Assembly: GCA_004794655.1 (NCBI GenBank)
Contig: SMMW01000605.1
Coordinates: 2,233,137 to 2,297,136, forward strand
Direction of reading: 5' to 3'
DNA: 64,000 nucleotides
Source of the DNA: Marisa cornuarietis
Lineage: Eukaryota > Mollusca > Gastropoda > Architaenioglossa > Ampullariidae
Shown one piece after another: positions 45,206-57,425 of the stretch. The position numbers and the translations under genes are program-made. The first letter of the stretch is position 1; each line of letters opens with the position of its first letter. The notes beneath the pieces were generated by a model that ran no database searches, was not told the origin of the DNA, and saw nothing but the letters and a program-made list of their open reading frames with translations.

Positions 45206-46025
45206 CCCCGTGATGCTTAGGTAGTCGCCATTTACATGTTCATTCTGCTTTTTCTTTTTCAGCTTCTGCTACTGCTGCTTCTGTTAATTCATCGTTTTCC
45301 TCTGCTTATTTTAGTTCTTGTTAATATCATAAATAGCTTTGGGAATAACACTTTCAGTACTAATAAATACTTGTATATATAAATTGTCAACACTTTCTTC
45401 CTCTACTTGTTCTACTTATTATTATCTATTTATTATTCAATGGCTTCTTTTCAATTTTTATACTTCTTTTTTTCGTGTTAACATCATATTATAAGCAGGA
45501 GGAGTAGCAATTGTAGTAGCACTATCAATAATACCAGTCCTATGAAAGGCCAGTTTGTATAATTTGATCTTTACCATGAAATTACATAATTGAATGTCGC
45601 TAAGTTTACAAAACAAATACAAACACTAAGAAAAGTAATAAAAGATTTAAGAGGTCCCTGGACATTTATAGATGGTCAAATGGTGACAACAACTAATAAT
45701 GATAATAAATGCCTAAAACTGTAAACAATAAAATATTTCAACATTATATAAATGTTTGAGTGTTATTGTATTATTCAGTAATCTTCTATATTTTGTATTG
45801 GCTCTTCCTCCATCGCGTAAACTCTTCCAACTATTCTTGTGGTCACTCGAGTGATTCAGTGAGTGGTGAGGAATGTGGAGAGCACATGGCAGATCACATG
45901 CATCACGTGCTTTTAAAAGCAAGCAACATTGAGCATACATGTACTTCCTTTCCTGCAACGTTTAGCGGCTCAAACCCTATTTATATAGTCTGTTAGAATG
46001 CTTGTCTACCTCACTCGCGACTGCC

Positions 46026-46225
46026 TGTTGTAATGTTTGACTACGTCACTCACGTCAGCCTGTTGTAATGTTTGACTACGTTACTCACGTCAGCCTGTTC
46101 TAATGTTTGACTACGTCACTCACGTCAGCCTGTTGTAATGTTTGACTACGTCACTCACGTCAGCCTGTTGTAATGTTTGACTACGTTACTCACGTCAGCC
46201 TGTTGTAATGTTTGCCTACGTGAGC
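46026..46225. repeat. 35-bp tandem repeat, about six units
   Basis: The unit is TGTTGTAATGTTTGACTACG followed by TCACTCACGTCAGCC. Units start at 46026, 46061, 46096, 46131, 46166 and 46201 (last one partial), with few substitutions. Each unit has two ACGTCA half-sites resembling bZIP/CRE cores. Confidence 0.92.
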
Positions 46226-46656
46226 CTATTTTATTGTTTGTCCACTTCTCGTTCTTCAATCAAGTGTAATGTTTGTCTACGGCAGTTAATAAAACCTCTT
46301 TTCTTATCTTATTTTATATTTTTCGTCGTCACATGTCGTCTCTTTTCTATTGCCTTTCCTGAAACACGGACCTCGCAATGTACAGAAAGTTTACGCAATA
46401 TTTAGTGGCGTCTAAACAAACAAAAGGTACATTTGAATGAAAAAAGCTGGCCCTAAAACTAAAACTCCCCTTTAATTCGAAGGTCTATCGAATAAACATA
46501 ATAAAGATTTGGTTATAACCTAGCCAGAAGCATACCCTCACGATCTGCAATCCCCAAATCAGCAGTAACTGACTGCCTCTCTTTGAAGTGGCTTGACCAA
46601 GGTGTTATCAGGCCACCTCAGCTTGACACGCACCACCAAGTCCTAGTATGGAATGA

Positions 46657-47232
46657 GTGCGACAGTCGTGTCGGCGGGTGTGTGGAGAGGCCACTTGCTC
46701 TCAGCCCCTCACTTTGTTGCCTACACCCGGGATGTCACTCACTTTCTGTACCCCAGAACTAGCAAATGTTTTAGAATGGGAAGTCTACGAAGAGAACACG
46801 TTAGGGAGTGGCCACTTTCCAATTATAATGTCTATGGCGGACACTAAAATAATCCAACCAAGCCCCCATCTGTCTAGAATTAACGCTAAAACAACACACT
46901 GGAATCTGTACCAGTCACTAACAGAAGTGAGTGATGTATGGCTCCCTGATGATGACATATACACCAAGACTGACAAACTGACAGATAGCATCATTAAAGC
47001 AATCACATCAGCATCTCTATATGGAAATGGTAAGAAATGCATGTATTCTGGGCAAGCCTGGTGGACCAAGGAATTTAAACAAGCAATTAGGAACAGTAAA
47101 CATGAAATAAAGATATGGAAAAGCCACAAAACTATAGAAAACAGAATCAAATACAAAAAGGCCAAAGCTGCAGCAAAATGCACTATCCTCCAAGCAAAAA
47201 AGAGGAATGGCATCGGTTCACTTAATCTCTAG
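46657..47232 (+). pseudogene. LINE endonuclease C-terminus and linker (spacer, continuing into right arm)
   Basis: The frame contains FCTPELANVLEWEVYEEN and LGSGHFPIIM, the end of an APE-type endonuclease with the usual S-D-H changed to S-G-H. A linker follows (AWWTKEFKQAIRNSKHEIK). The linker reads across the arm boundary at 47227 into S-L-D-L-N-A-N-L-T-N-S-W-R-K-I-K, after one frameshift near 47205 and one stop. The LINE is therefore continuous on this side. The 5' end of the endonuclease is missing. Confidence 0.75.
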
Positions 47233-48422
47233 ACCTAAATGCTAACCTAACCAATAGCTGGAGAAAGATCAAAAGATTAAATCAAGGGCCAAGGTCTACC
47301 ATGCCCACCTTACTAAAGGAAGGTACCAAATATGAGACAAACCTAGAAAAAGCAAAACTATTGGCTGAACAATTTCAGGAAGTCAGCTCAGACTCTTCAA
47401 GATATACAGAGAACAGACAGAAAGTAACTTCGTTCTCCCTCTAAACCAAGAAGATCCTTTCAAACTAACAAACAGAATAACTATGGAAGAGCTTGTGGAA
47501 GCCCCATCAACTAAAAAGTTAGGGTCAGCCCCAGTTCCAGATCTTATCACTTACCAAATGCTACAAACCTGCCACCATAAAACCAAACACCTTATCTTTC
47601 AGCTCTTCAATTATATTTTTGAGAAATGTTGTTTACCTAACATTTGGAAAAGGGCCACAGTAGTCCCTATCCCCAAATCATGTAAAGCAAAGTCAGCCCC
47701 ATCTCGCTACAGACCAATAGCGCTTACTTCACAACTAGGCAAAACATTTGAAACAATTATTAAGAATATATTAAACCACTTCTGCGAGGCCAACAACATC
47801 CTCCCCCCAAGAACATAGTGGTTTTAGGAAGAAACGAAGCACTATGGACCACATAACAGCATTACAACAAGAAATAATCTGAAAAAGAGTGAACCTGTGT
47901 GGAAATTTTCTGGACATAGAAAAAGCTTACGATATGCTCTGGCATGAGGGCCTGCTCCAGAAACTCCTCTGCATAGGCACTCAAACTGAAATAGTGCAAG
48001 TAATCAAATTGTTTTTATCAGAGAGAAAAATAGCAGAAAGAATCGAGGATCAAAGGTACCACTAGGTAATGGAGTCCCGCAGGGAAGTGTCCTCAGTCCC
48101 TTGCTCTTCAACATAATGATTGCAGACCTCCTCAAAAGTGTAAAACATGTTAAAGTCAAAACAATTTGCGGACGACACATCCCTTCTAGGAAAAATAGAA
48201 ATACGCCCAACCAATAACCCCAACAGGCCTGAAATGATAGGAATAGATAAGATATCGGAGTATCTGCATGAAATAGCGAAGTGGCTCAAATTTAATGGCT
48301 TTAAACTTTCAGCCACCAAAACCCAGGCAATAATATTCGAAAAACCAAACCAGAAGACAGAAAACCCCAAATTAACACTAAACCAAACAACCCTTGACTA
48401 CAGTCCACAGATACAATTTTAG
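47233..48422 (+). pseudogene. LINE (I/Nimb-like) reverse transcriptase (right arm)
   Basis: The blocks lie in three frames. LEKAKLLAEQFQEVSSDSS is near 47345-47400. PDLITYQMLQTCHHKTK and YRPIALTSQLGKTFETII fall within 47483-47818. FLDIEKAYDMLWHEGLLQ near 47911-47960 provides the first catalytic Asp. GVPQGSVLSPLLFNIMIADL is near 48073-48132, and KQFADDTSLLG within 48147-48422 gives FADD. Frameshifts and stops separate the blocks. A 10-bp insertion near 48056-48065 is absent from the left copy. Confidence 0.85.
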
Positions 48423-50250
48423 GTGTAATCTTCTCGGAAAAAGAAGCTGGACCCCATAAAAAGACAAAATAGTTGAATCTGCCAAAAAATGAATAAACCT
48501 AATGAGATTAGTTAGTGGAAACAACTGGGGAAAATATCCTAAATCTCTTCTTAACCTCAATCAGGACCAAATTATGTCTAGACTATTAAATGCAGCTCCA
48601 CTTCTAGTCTACCTTAGATCAAACCAAATAGCTAAACTTCAATCAGTATAGGCCAGGGCACTAAAATTAATTATGGGAGTACCATCGTACACGCCAAACC
48701 TAGCAGTACTGGCGGGAAAAGGTCAGAAACCTATAGAATTATTCATCAAAGAAAGGACAGCTAATTACCACTACAAGATTCAGTGTCTCCCACCTACCCT
48801 CCAGTCCGACAGATTCATGTTCAACCCCACAGACAAAGAACAAGCCACCCCATCCCACAAACCACACTACAACAACACATCCAACAGTTATAAAACACAA
48901 AAGGAGCAGAAATCAACATAACAGCTCCTTACCCACCGAACAGCATGCAAACACCACCCTGGACACTTCCACACCCACAGATAGACCTTGTCCTCACCAA
49001 ATTCAACAAAGAACAACACCAAGTTCAAATCACTGCAGAAACAAAGCTCAAGCTAAGCACCACATACAAAGACCACGTGCAGATTTATACTGACTGATCC
49101 CATGACAAAGAGTCAGACACAGCCGGATTAGGAGTAAATCAACCCGGTAACATCATCATCTCCAACAGACTCCCAAAGCACACATCAATTTTTACACCTG
49201 AGCTGACTGCCATATTGACAGCTCTTCAAACACTCCATCTCAGAATGAAGGACACAACGTAACAACAATATCTAGTAATTTCAGATTCGCTATCAGCACT
49301 TCAGGATTTAAAAAACAAATCCTCAAACAAAATAGACATAGTATACAAGATACTGTCCATCATAAATAAAATCAACCAGGAACATGGAGACATTAACCTT
49401 TGGGTTCCCTCCCACATAGGAATCAAAAGAGATGAAGAGGCAAATGAACTAGGTAAACTCGCAATAAATCAAGAAGCAAACCCTAAAGTCTCCACCCTAA
49501 ACATCTCTATTTCACCATCAGAGAAAAAAAAAGCTATAAAACCAGCAATAAAAATAAGTGGCAAGAAAAATACAAAAATGAAGGTAAAGGTACTAGGAGA
49601 CTGATAGATGACTAGCCTAGTCACACTTTGATGTACCTGAAGTCAATCAGGTCGGACCAAACTAAAATAGCCAGAATGAGGCTTAACGGAGAATACCTAT
49701 AAAGATACAAAGAGCCCCTAATGTGCCTGTGAGGACAGACTTAGCAACCCGCATGTACTGTTGGAATGCAACGAAAATAACCCAGATTGAGAAGAACTAA
49801 AACATTTCCTATATAAATATAGACTGGGGCTAAATCTCAGAAACTGCCTCAACCCACCTAAAGAACTATAGTATACTGTCACTAGTAGTAGCGATGGTAA
49901 CAAGCCACCCAAACTCTAGTCTAATATAACATAGGAATAACGATAAACAGGATAACACAGCCACCTACATGGATAAAAAAAACAAAAGCTTACAAAAAAT
50001 AAAGTAGAGCAACAGATGGAATCCAATAAACCAACACAATACACTACCACGGTAGACGGGGCAGGACCCCTAAACACTGGTAACAAGCGGCAGCAGCAGC
50101 AGGAAAAGAGGGCAGCAGCACTGTAACCACCCATGCAAACTTGGCAGATCAACGACGGATAGAGGGCACAAAGACAGTACACCACCCATGCAGACTTGGA
50201 AAACCTAAACACCAACAAACAATAGAAGGCATATTCGAAAAAGGAAATGA
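48423..50250 (+). pseudogene. LINE RNase H domain and 3' region (right arm)
   Basis: RNase H lies at about 49083-49490: Y-T-D followed by a TGA where Gly is expected (49095-49097), then TAGLGVNQPGNIIIS, FTPELTAILTALQTL (catalytic Glu), LVISDSLSALQ (Asp) and LWVPSHIGI...EANELGKLA. An RNase H downstream of RT and endonuclease marks the I/Jockey-superfamily type. A C-terminal T-K-I-A-R-M-R-L region follows near 49660, then an A-rich 3' UTR. Multiple stops. Confidence 0.78.
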
Positions 50251-50680
50251 CACATCTGGCACCACAAATAGAGCAACTTTTCTCCAACACCTCCCCATTC
50301 CCCCATACCCACACCCACCTCCCCAACACCAACATTCCCCAAAGATCCCATCCTTTCACAGTGCGAAATCACCGAGAGGTGGAAGCACTTTCCCTTTCAA
50401 AGTCAACAACAACCTCTACAAAAAGTAACGTGTTTCCTGGCAGCTATCCAAAATAGTTGCCCTCTGTATTTGATTAGGAGTCACAACTTCCTTTCTTGAT
50501 GGTTGTCTTAGAATATACCTGTAATGTCTAAATGTAAAGCTTCCTCTGAAATGACCTTTATAACACACAGCTTGTAAGTAAATGTTTCCTCTAACCTTTG
50601 TCAGATTGTTTGTGAAGTGAGTTGTTACAGACAGTACTTTGTTGGTGGCCATCGTTTGGTGAGTGGTGTCACGATACATC
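50251..50680. other. Junction between LINE and gypsy element (right arm)
   Basis: Mirror of 41410-41839. No gene is supported. A possible degenerate 5' LTR ends TCACGATACA at about 50678. Confidence 0.4.
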
Positions 50681-50741
50681 TTGGCAGAAGTGGGATAGTT
50701 ATATATATATATATATCACAAAGAATATCACAAGCTGCTTA

Positions 50742-52163
50742 ATGGCTCCGTTTAGAGCGCCAGAACAATTTAATTTTTCCCAGCCAACCTCTTGGCCTGA
50801 TTTGAAGCAACGATTTCAGCGTTTCAGATGTGCATCAAAACTAGACAAAGACGAGGAAGCAGTTCAGGTCAGTGCCTTGATCTACACTATGGGCAACGAC
50901 GCAGAACGCATTTTCATCTCTTTTGGTCTCGATGCTCGACAGCAGCAAGATTACGACGCTGTTCTGGAAAAATTCGATGAGTACTTCGTTCCAAAACGCA
51001 ATATCATCCATGAGCGTGCACGATTTTACGCCAGAAATCAGAAAGCAGACGAAAGTATCGAAGAATACATTAGAGATTTGTACGAGCTCGCTGCAAAGGC
51101 AGAAGTAAGAGACGAAGATGAAGCCATCAGAGATCGCCTCGTGCTAGGGATCCTCGACAGAGACTTGTCCGAAAGATTACAATTAAAGGCAGATTTAACA
51201 CTGCAAGACGCCATCCTGCATGCCCGCCAATACGAACAAGGGATGCAGGAAACAGGGATTATAGAGGAAGTAACAGAGCCAACAGATTGGTGCTCTCCCT
51301 TTGTGCCAGTAATGAAGAAATCAGGTAGCATACGTATTTGCGTTGACTACAAGAAACTCAATACCGCAGTGAGGCGAGAGCGGTACACCTTGCCAACAGT
51401 GGAAGATATCTTACATAAGCTCTCTGGATCAGCAGTTTACAGCAAGCTGGATGCAACATCAGGTTTCTATCAGATTCCCCTTGATCCAGATTCTGCAAAA
51501 CTTACCCCATTCATCACTCCATGTGGGAGATATGTCTTCAAGAGATTACAATTTGGCATTTCATCAGCTCCAGAGATATTTCAGAGAACCATGGAGACTA
51601 TCCTAAAGGATGTACCCAATATAATCTGCTATTTTGATGATATCCTTGTTTATAGTGAGAATGAACAAGCTCACGAGAAACATCTTGAGAGGGTCATGAA
51701 AACACTTGCCAGTGCTAACCTGAAACTCACCTATGAGAAATGTGAGCTCAGGAAGCATGAGATTGAATTTTTGGGTCATAGAATCAGCAAGAATGGAATT
51801 TCACCAGACTCAGGAAAGGTTGAAGCAATAATTGCCATGCCAGTTCCAACTTATGTACCCGAGTTGAGGAGGATGCTGGGCATGTGCAACTTCTTAGGGC
51901 GGTATTTGCCAAGTCTGTCTACAGTACTTCAGCCACTGACTCAACTGCTGGGGAAGGATCGAGAGTGGAATTGGGGCTCAATGCAAGTCAAAGCCGTGGC
52001 TGATGTGAAGAAACTGCTTAATTCAGCACCAACGCTCTATTCTACGATCCGGCAAAGATTACAATTGTCAGCGCAGATGCAAGTAGTTATGGCATTGGTG
52101 GCGTGTTGCTACAGCAGCACCCTGAAGGTCTCAAAGCAGTGGCATATTGTTCAAGAACATTGA
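50742..52163 (+). pseudogene. Gypsy Gag fused in frame to reverse transcriptase (right arm)
   Basis: The translation is identical to 41348-39927. Start MAPFRAPEQF at 50742; the Gag/RT junction is near 51238 (QYEQ|GMQETG); YFDD lies near 51632. Protease and zinc knuckle are absent. A frameshift near 52035 abolishes the RNase H frame, which continues in another frame with [20 protein letters not shown]. Confidence 0.88.
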
Positions 52164-52173
52164 CTGCTAGTGA

Positions 52174-52854
52174 ATGCAGATATGCACAGATAAAGAAACA
52201 CTGGCAGCAGTCTGGGCTTGTGAAAAGTTCAGCAGATACTTGATTGGTCTTGACAATGTTCGACTACAGACTGATCACAAACCTATTGTGCCACTAATCA
52301 ACAATCGTGACTTGCAAGATACTCCTATCAGATGCCAACGCATGTTGATGCTCCTCATGAGATTCAGCATCACCGCAGAGTATGTGCCAGGGAAGAAGCT
52401 TGTCATTGCAGATGCTCTATCCCGAAGTCCTCAGTTAACCACTGCTGAATCTGATGTTATAGCACTTTCAGAAGATGTTGAGGCATATTTGAGCAGTGTA
52501 GACATTTCATGGTCATGTGCAGCTTCAGATAAACGTCTGAAAGAGATTGCAGAAGAGACAAGAAAAGACAGACTGATTCAAGCAGCAATTCTCTACACTA
52601 ATGAAGGCTGGCCAAAATACATTACAGATGTAGAAGATAATCTTCGTGACTATTATGCAGTGCGCATGGAACTTAGTGTGCACCATGGTCTCCTTACCAG
52701 AGAAACACGCATTGTGGTGCCAGCACCACTTCATGATGATATCCTGAAGAGGATACATGAAGGTCATCAAGGAATCACTAAATGCAGAGAGAAAGCAAAA
52801 GCAGCAGTTTGGTGGCCAGGTATCAATCACAAGATTACAAGAATTGTCGAATAA
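52174..52854 (+). pseudogene. Gypsy RNase H C-terminus and integrase zinc finger (right arm)
   Basis: Identical in translation to 39916-39236. VIADALSRSP ends RNase H; H-E-G-H-Q-G provides a finger histidine. TAA 52852-52854 stands where Asn is expected before C-R-H-C. A second stop, TAG 52993-52995, replaces Tyr in V-D-Y-Y-S-R-F-I. Confidence 0.85.
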
Positions 52855-53067
52855 TGCAGACATTGCCAGAAGAAGAAACCTACACAGAACAAGGAACCTT
52901 TGATACCAACAGAATTACCACAGCGTGTATTCCAGAAGTGTGCAGCAGATTTTCTGGAGTTCAAAGGACAATCATACCTTGTGCTTGTAGATTAGTATTC
53001 GCGTTTTATTGATCTTGCGCACATCAAGAGTAGCACATCAGCAGAAGTTATCAAACTTCTGAAGAGC

Positions 53068-53925
53068 ATGTTTGCACGCCAAGGAATCCCAGAGATTCTT
53101 GTTACAGACAATGGAAGGCAATTCACATCTAGGGAGTTCCAGGAATTTGCAGTAAAGTGGGGATTTCAACATGTGACAACGAGTCCACACTTTCCACAAG
53201 CTAATGGAGAGACTGAAAGAGCAGTTCAAATTGCCAAAAAGATTCTGCAGCAAGATGAACCGGAATTAGCTCTATTGATATACAGAGACACGACAATTTC
53301 TGCTACAGGATATAGTCCAGCAGAATTAGCATGTGGAAGAAAACTGAGAACTACATTACCTACATTGCCTGAGAACCTTGAGTCAAGAACATTTGATAAA
53401 GCAGCTGTAACAGCGAGCGATGCAAAAGCGAAGCAGTCCTACAAGAACTGTTTTGACAAGCGTCATGGAGTGCGAGCGCTTGACCAACTTCGTCCAGGCG
53501 ACACTGTATTGCAGAAGTCAGATGGTCAGAAGCACTGGGGAAGTCTAGCAGTCATTCTGCAGCAGTGTGCTCCGAGGTCATATATTGTACAAACTCCAAG
53601 AGGCAGTTTTCGACGCAACAGACGTCATCTCAGAAGGTCAAGAAACTTCGAGCCGGAGCAGTCCAATTCCAAACCCAGTCCTGTCCAAAATGACTTTTCC
53701 CTGTATTCTTCCCAAGTCCCAGTGACAGGTGAACCAGAGACAGCGCTTGATGTTAGTGATCCTAGTCAAGGTCCAGAATCGACATCTAGTAAAGGTGGTC
53801 CTGCTACAGAAGCCAGACATGGTGCTACTCCAGATCCAGGAGATTCCCATCCCAGTAGCAGCTCTGCACCTAGAATGACTCGAAGCGGCAGAATAATCAC
53901 ACGGCCTGCGCGTTACAAAGACTGA
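53068..53925 (+). pseudogene. Gypsy integrase core and C-terminus (right arm)
   Basis: Identical in translation to 39022-38165: TDNGRQFTS and NGETERAVQIA carry the remaining catalytic Asp and Glu. The C-terminus is basic then Ser/Pro-rich, ending RIITRPARYKD, 73 nt before the LTR. Confidence 0.88.
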
Positions 53926-53998
53926 TCATTATGTTTTGAACATTGACTAGAGAATAAACATTCTCCCCATCAGTTGAAGAATCTCAAGGGAGGGGAGA

Positions 53999-54185
53999 TG
54001 TAATGATAAGAGTTATCCCGGTAGTAATAAGGGTTATCCCGGTAGGGACATCCGGGGCTTAATGTACATTTGAGTGATGTCCAAGATGACGAGTTAGCTT
54101 ATTGCTTTTGTTACAACTAAATACAGTATTCATCAAAATCCACAGTGTCTTGTGTTGGTCGGCTGATAGCACGCAGCACGATACA
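53999..54185 (+). repeat. Putative 3' LTR (187 bp) of the gypsy element, right arm
   Basis: TGTAATGATAAG...CACGATACA, TG...CA ends, preceded by purine tract AAGGGAGGGGAGA. Mirror of 37905-38091. Confidence 0.65.
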
Positions 54186-56690
54186 GTGAGGGTGGTGCTT
54201 ATCTCCCTATTGTAGCTATACCTTTCCCAAACCTCTATAGAGGAAGGTCATCATTCTACAGATTTCTGGCAGAATAATTTTCATTTACCTGTCCACGCCA
54301 CTGATACAATTTACTGGCGAATGGTTCATACAGAAAACACACGTGAGCTGTTTGGCATAACGTCTTAGAAATGTAACCCTAACCCTAAATACAAGGAACT
54401 TCAGGTTAAAATATATAGTTTCTCTCTTTGCCAGAGCTGTTCTTTACCTCTACTGGTGCTCAAGTTCCCAGCTAGGCCCGTCCGAATCGGTCACTGCCCT
54501 GCTCCTTCATTCTGGCAAGTGAATAGGTTAATGGCGCATGGTTATCTCTCCCCGTTCCTCGCTGCTAGGAAGTTCGGTGACGCCCCTTTGAATGCTGATG
54601 TTTCCTTGACAACCCATTACTCACCTGCCCTAAGCTAACCCTTCCCAATCAGACTGCTTACTGGACTAGTTGCTATTCCTATTACCTAGCGACAATAATA
54701 TTGCTGGATTACCGATGTCGACCGACTAGTCTACCCTACACTATTATTGAAGTCGGTATTAGTCTTGATTCTAGTTGTTTCGTTACACAGTACATCTGGT
54801 CATGTTGCCTAGTATGGAGATGTCAGATTTTTCTCGTCTGGTGGATCTCAAACCTCTGTGTGTTTCATGACGGGGTGTAGTACATGGTAGACTGACACAT
54901 AGTCACTTACCTTCCATACGACCAGACCTGCAAACATCTAACAGAAATAACTTCTTTCTTTACACGTGGTAGATAAAAATAATCATTTAACTCACAACAA
55001 ATTCTGAGCATCAAAAGACATTTAGCTTCTGTAAAACCTATTTGGAAATATTTTAAACATTTTTGCTTCAAAGGCTGCTTTAAAGCCTTAAGACTGGGAC
55101 AAAACAATTGAAACACAACGAAAAGGAAAAGTTTTATGAGTTCCACGATAGTTCTTTTTACCTTTAAATTCTCGTTAAAAATCTCTTGTTTGACTTGTAA
55201 CATAAAAATATTTTTCTTTTCCGGGCAAAATACTCAAAATAGATGCCTCTAATGTAGAACAAAACAGAAAAGAAAAAGAAAAAAACATTTACTTTTCGGA
55301 ACGAATTTTCTTGGATCGTAACTCGCTATCGTAACGTAAAAACATTTTATAAGATACAAAAATCATTTACCTGAGAAATAGAAATTTCTCTGGAGAATCT
55401 TTTTGTTCACGAAATACAGGAATGAGTTTTACTTCGATTGTCACCACAGTGGTCTGCCATCCCGTGCCACCCACTGCTCCATCAAGACAATAAAAGAGCA
55501 AAAGACTCTTTCATACAAAAGGTTTATAAAGTCTGACTTTCGTCATTGTGGTGCTTTGTCCTGACTATTGCCAGTAGCTCCGTGTGTCTTGTCAGGTGTT
55601 TTCACAGATAGCTTGTGACTAACTGTTCTTTGGCAAAGTCAAAGCGATCTGAAAACTTGCTATTAGTAAAAGTCCGATTGTTGAAATGATTTCTGAATCA
55701 CATTTAGTGAAACCCATAAGATCAAACAGGGGTGTGAGAAAATTATATTATTAGGTAAATGCCGAACAGTAGCAACAAGTAACATCATGACGAGACTAGA
55801 TGATGTTAAAGGCTGTTCTTTGGGCTGACGGTGACAACCCGTCTTTAATTCTGTTAACAATATCATTCTGTTATTATTTTTCACTGATTCAGTGTTAAAA
55901 GACATTTTCTGAAAAACTGTTCTTCGGAGACATCAAAGCAGTCTGAGAAATTACTATTAATAAAAGTCCAGGTGATCAAAATGATTTACAGATATTTTTA
56001 AAATATATATTGTGATCTCAAAGTCGACTTTTGTGTGTACTTACATGAGAAAAATGTTTCAGTGCGCTGATCGATTGGAGAGGAGGAAAGCAGGAAAAGA
56101 CGATTCCCTTACCTGCTGTTTGTAACTGTCTTTGATGTTGCTCGCTTAGCCGTCACTCCCTGTGATCTTCAGATTGTGAAGAATAGAAACTCACCAGGAT
56201 ACTTTAATGTAGGTGACACCCATTGATCCATTAAAGCTATAAAACAGCTCAGAACAAAAGTTTATCTACAAGTCGGAGGGTTGGCACAGGGTTCCATGTA
56301 CCGACATTTATTCTCCGTTTGCTGCTAGCAAAGTTAGTTTAGTCAGAGATATGAGGAAGTACTGCTATTGTGTTAGGTCTGAGTATTTACAGAGATCTTA
56401 GACATTATTATTATTGCTTGGAGTTCCAGTGTATTATGTAATCGGACAAAATACTATTGGCTGACCCCGTGTGTTCACAGATGTGAAAGATTATAATTAG
56501 TCCGTGTGATTAAAGAGGTCTCACAATGTATTTCGGATTTGCTTAAAATGTAACAGAATAAAAAGGTAAACGCGTATTTTTTATATTTTACGTGTTCTAA
56601 GACAAATGGACACATTTCACCTGCTGTTTTCCAGGCATCTTGCTCTTTATTGATCGTTAACTTACTCCGTCTTCGTTTTCTTTTCTGCAG
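54186..56690. other. Upstream region of gene C (right arm)
   Basis: Mirror of the gene B upstream region (35400-37904). It should contain the same promoter and 5' UTR exon, not located. No coding region is supported. Confidence 0.6.
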
Positions 56691-56692
56691 GC

Positions 56693-57425
56693 ATGATGAC
56701 AAAAATTATCCTTGCGACGACTAGTATACTTCTCTGTACCTTTCAAAATTCAACCAATGTGGTTAAGAATTGGAAGAAAGAAGCTATCACGGAAAGAAAT
56801 GTTACGCACGATTACATCCCTTCTTCATCAGAATATCCCGTCAGTCCTGATGGTACCTATAATGGGACTTCATCGTCTATAGAAAACAATGGTCTTCAAC
56901 ATTCTTTTAACGGGATAACAGAGATGTCTTTTCTGTGGAACAACAACTTCACTACCGATGTACCACTCGCCATTCATCCGTTTGAACAAGTTAACGAGTT
57001 TGGTTCTGCTTATTTGGACTTAAGACTTGAAGACTGCGTCAATCAATGGCGGGACTATCAGGTCAGAGGGAGCAAAGGTCACATACGGATTTCTTTTACT
57101 CCCACCGTTAACTTTGAGACCTGCCTGAATAGTGTGATTTACAGCATAGAGCTGACTGTTCCCCCAGGGATGGTAGCTCATATGCAGACAATAAATATTC
57201 CTTATACTGATACGCGATTCGAAATCCTTGATGGGGACAAAAATGTCCTGTTGACGGAATATTTTATTAAGTTCCCGAAGGAATTCGTCACCTACTCTAA
57301 CACTGTCAGCTTTAAACTAGAGATGAACGCGAAAAAATATGCTTTTGAACTCTACCTGACCTTCATGGCAATTCCACAAACTACCCAGTCACACCTGGTG
57401 GTTAATTTTACCTCCCCAACTACAG
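56693..57425 (+). CDS. GRL101-like receptor gene C, first coding exon
   Basis: Its translation is identical to gene B exon 1 (signal peptide plus CUB-like domain, 244 codons plus one base). Acceptor TTTTCTTTTCTGCAG ends at 56690 and donor CTACAG|GTAAAT lies at 57426. It is transcribed away from the palindrome centre, divergently from gene B, if both use their own copies of the same upstream region. Confidence 0.82.

Larger units (their letters stand above)
44855..47226. other. Spacer of the giant inverted repeat
   Basis: 2,372 bp not shared between arms. It holds AT-rich unassigned DNA (44855-45044), a dispersed repeat (45045-45205), unassigned DNA (45206-46025), a 35-bp tandem array (46026-46225), unassigned DNA, and the 5' part of the LINE that continues into the right arm (from about 46657). 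Confidence 0.85.
50681..54185 (+). mobile_element. Ty3/gypsy retrotransposon lacking protease (right arm)
   Basis: It is the mirror copy of 37905-41409: PBS-like sequence 50681-50697, Gag-RT fusion, RNase H, integrase, purine tract (53986-53998) and 3' LTR (53999-54185). All the long reading frames are identical to the left copy. Confidence 0.85.
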
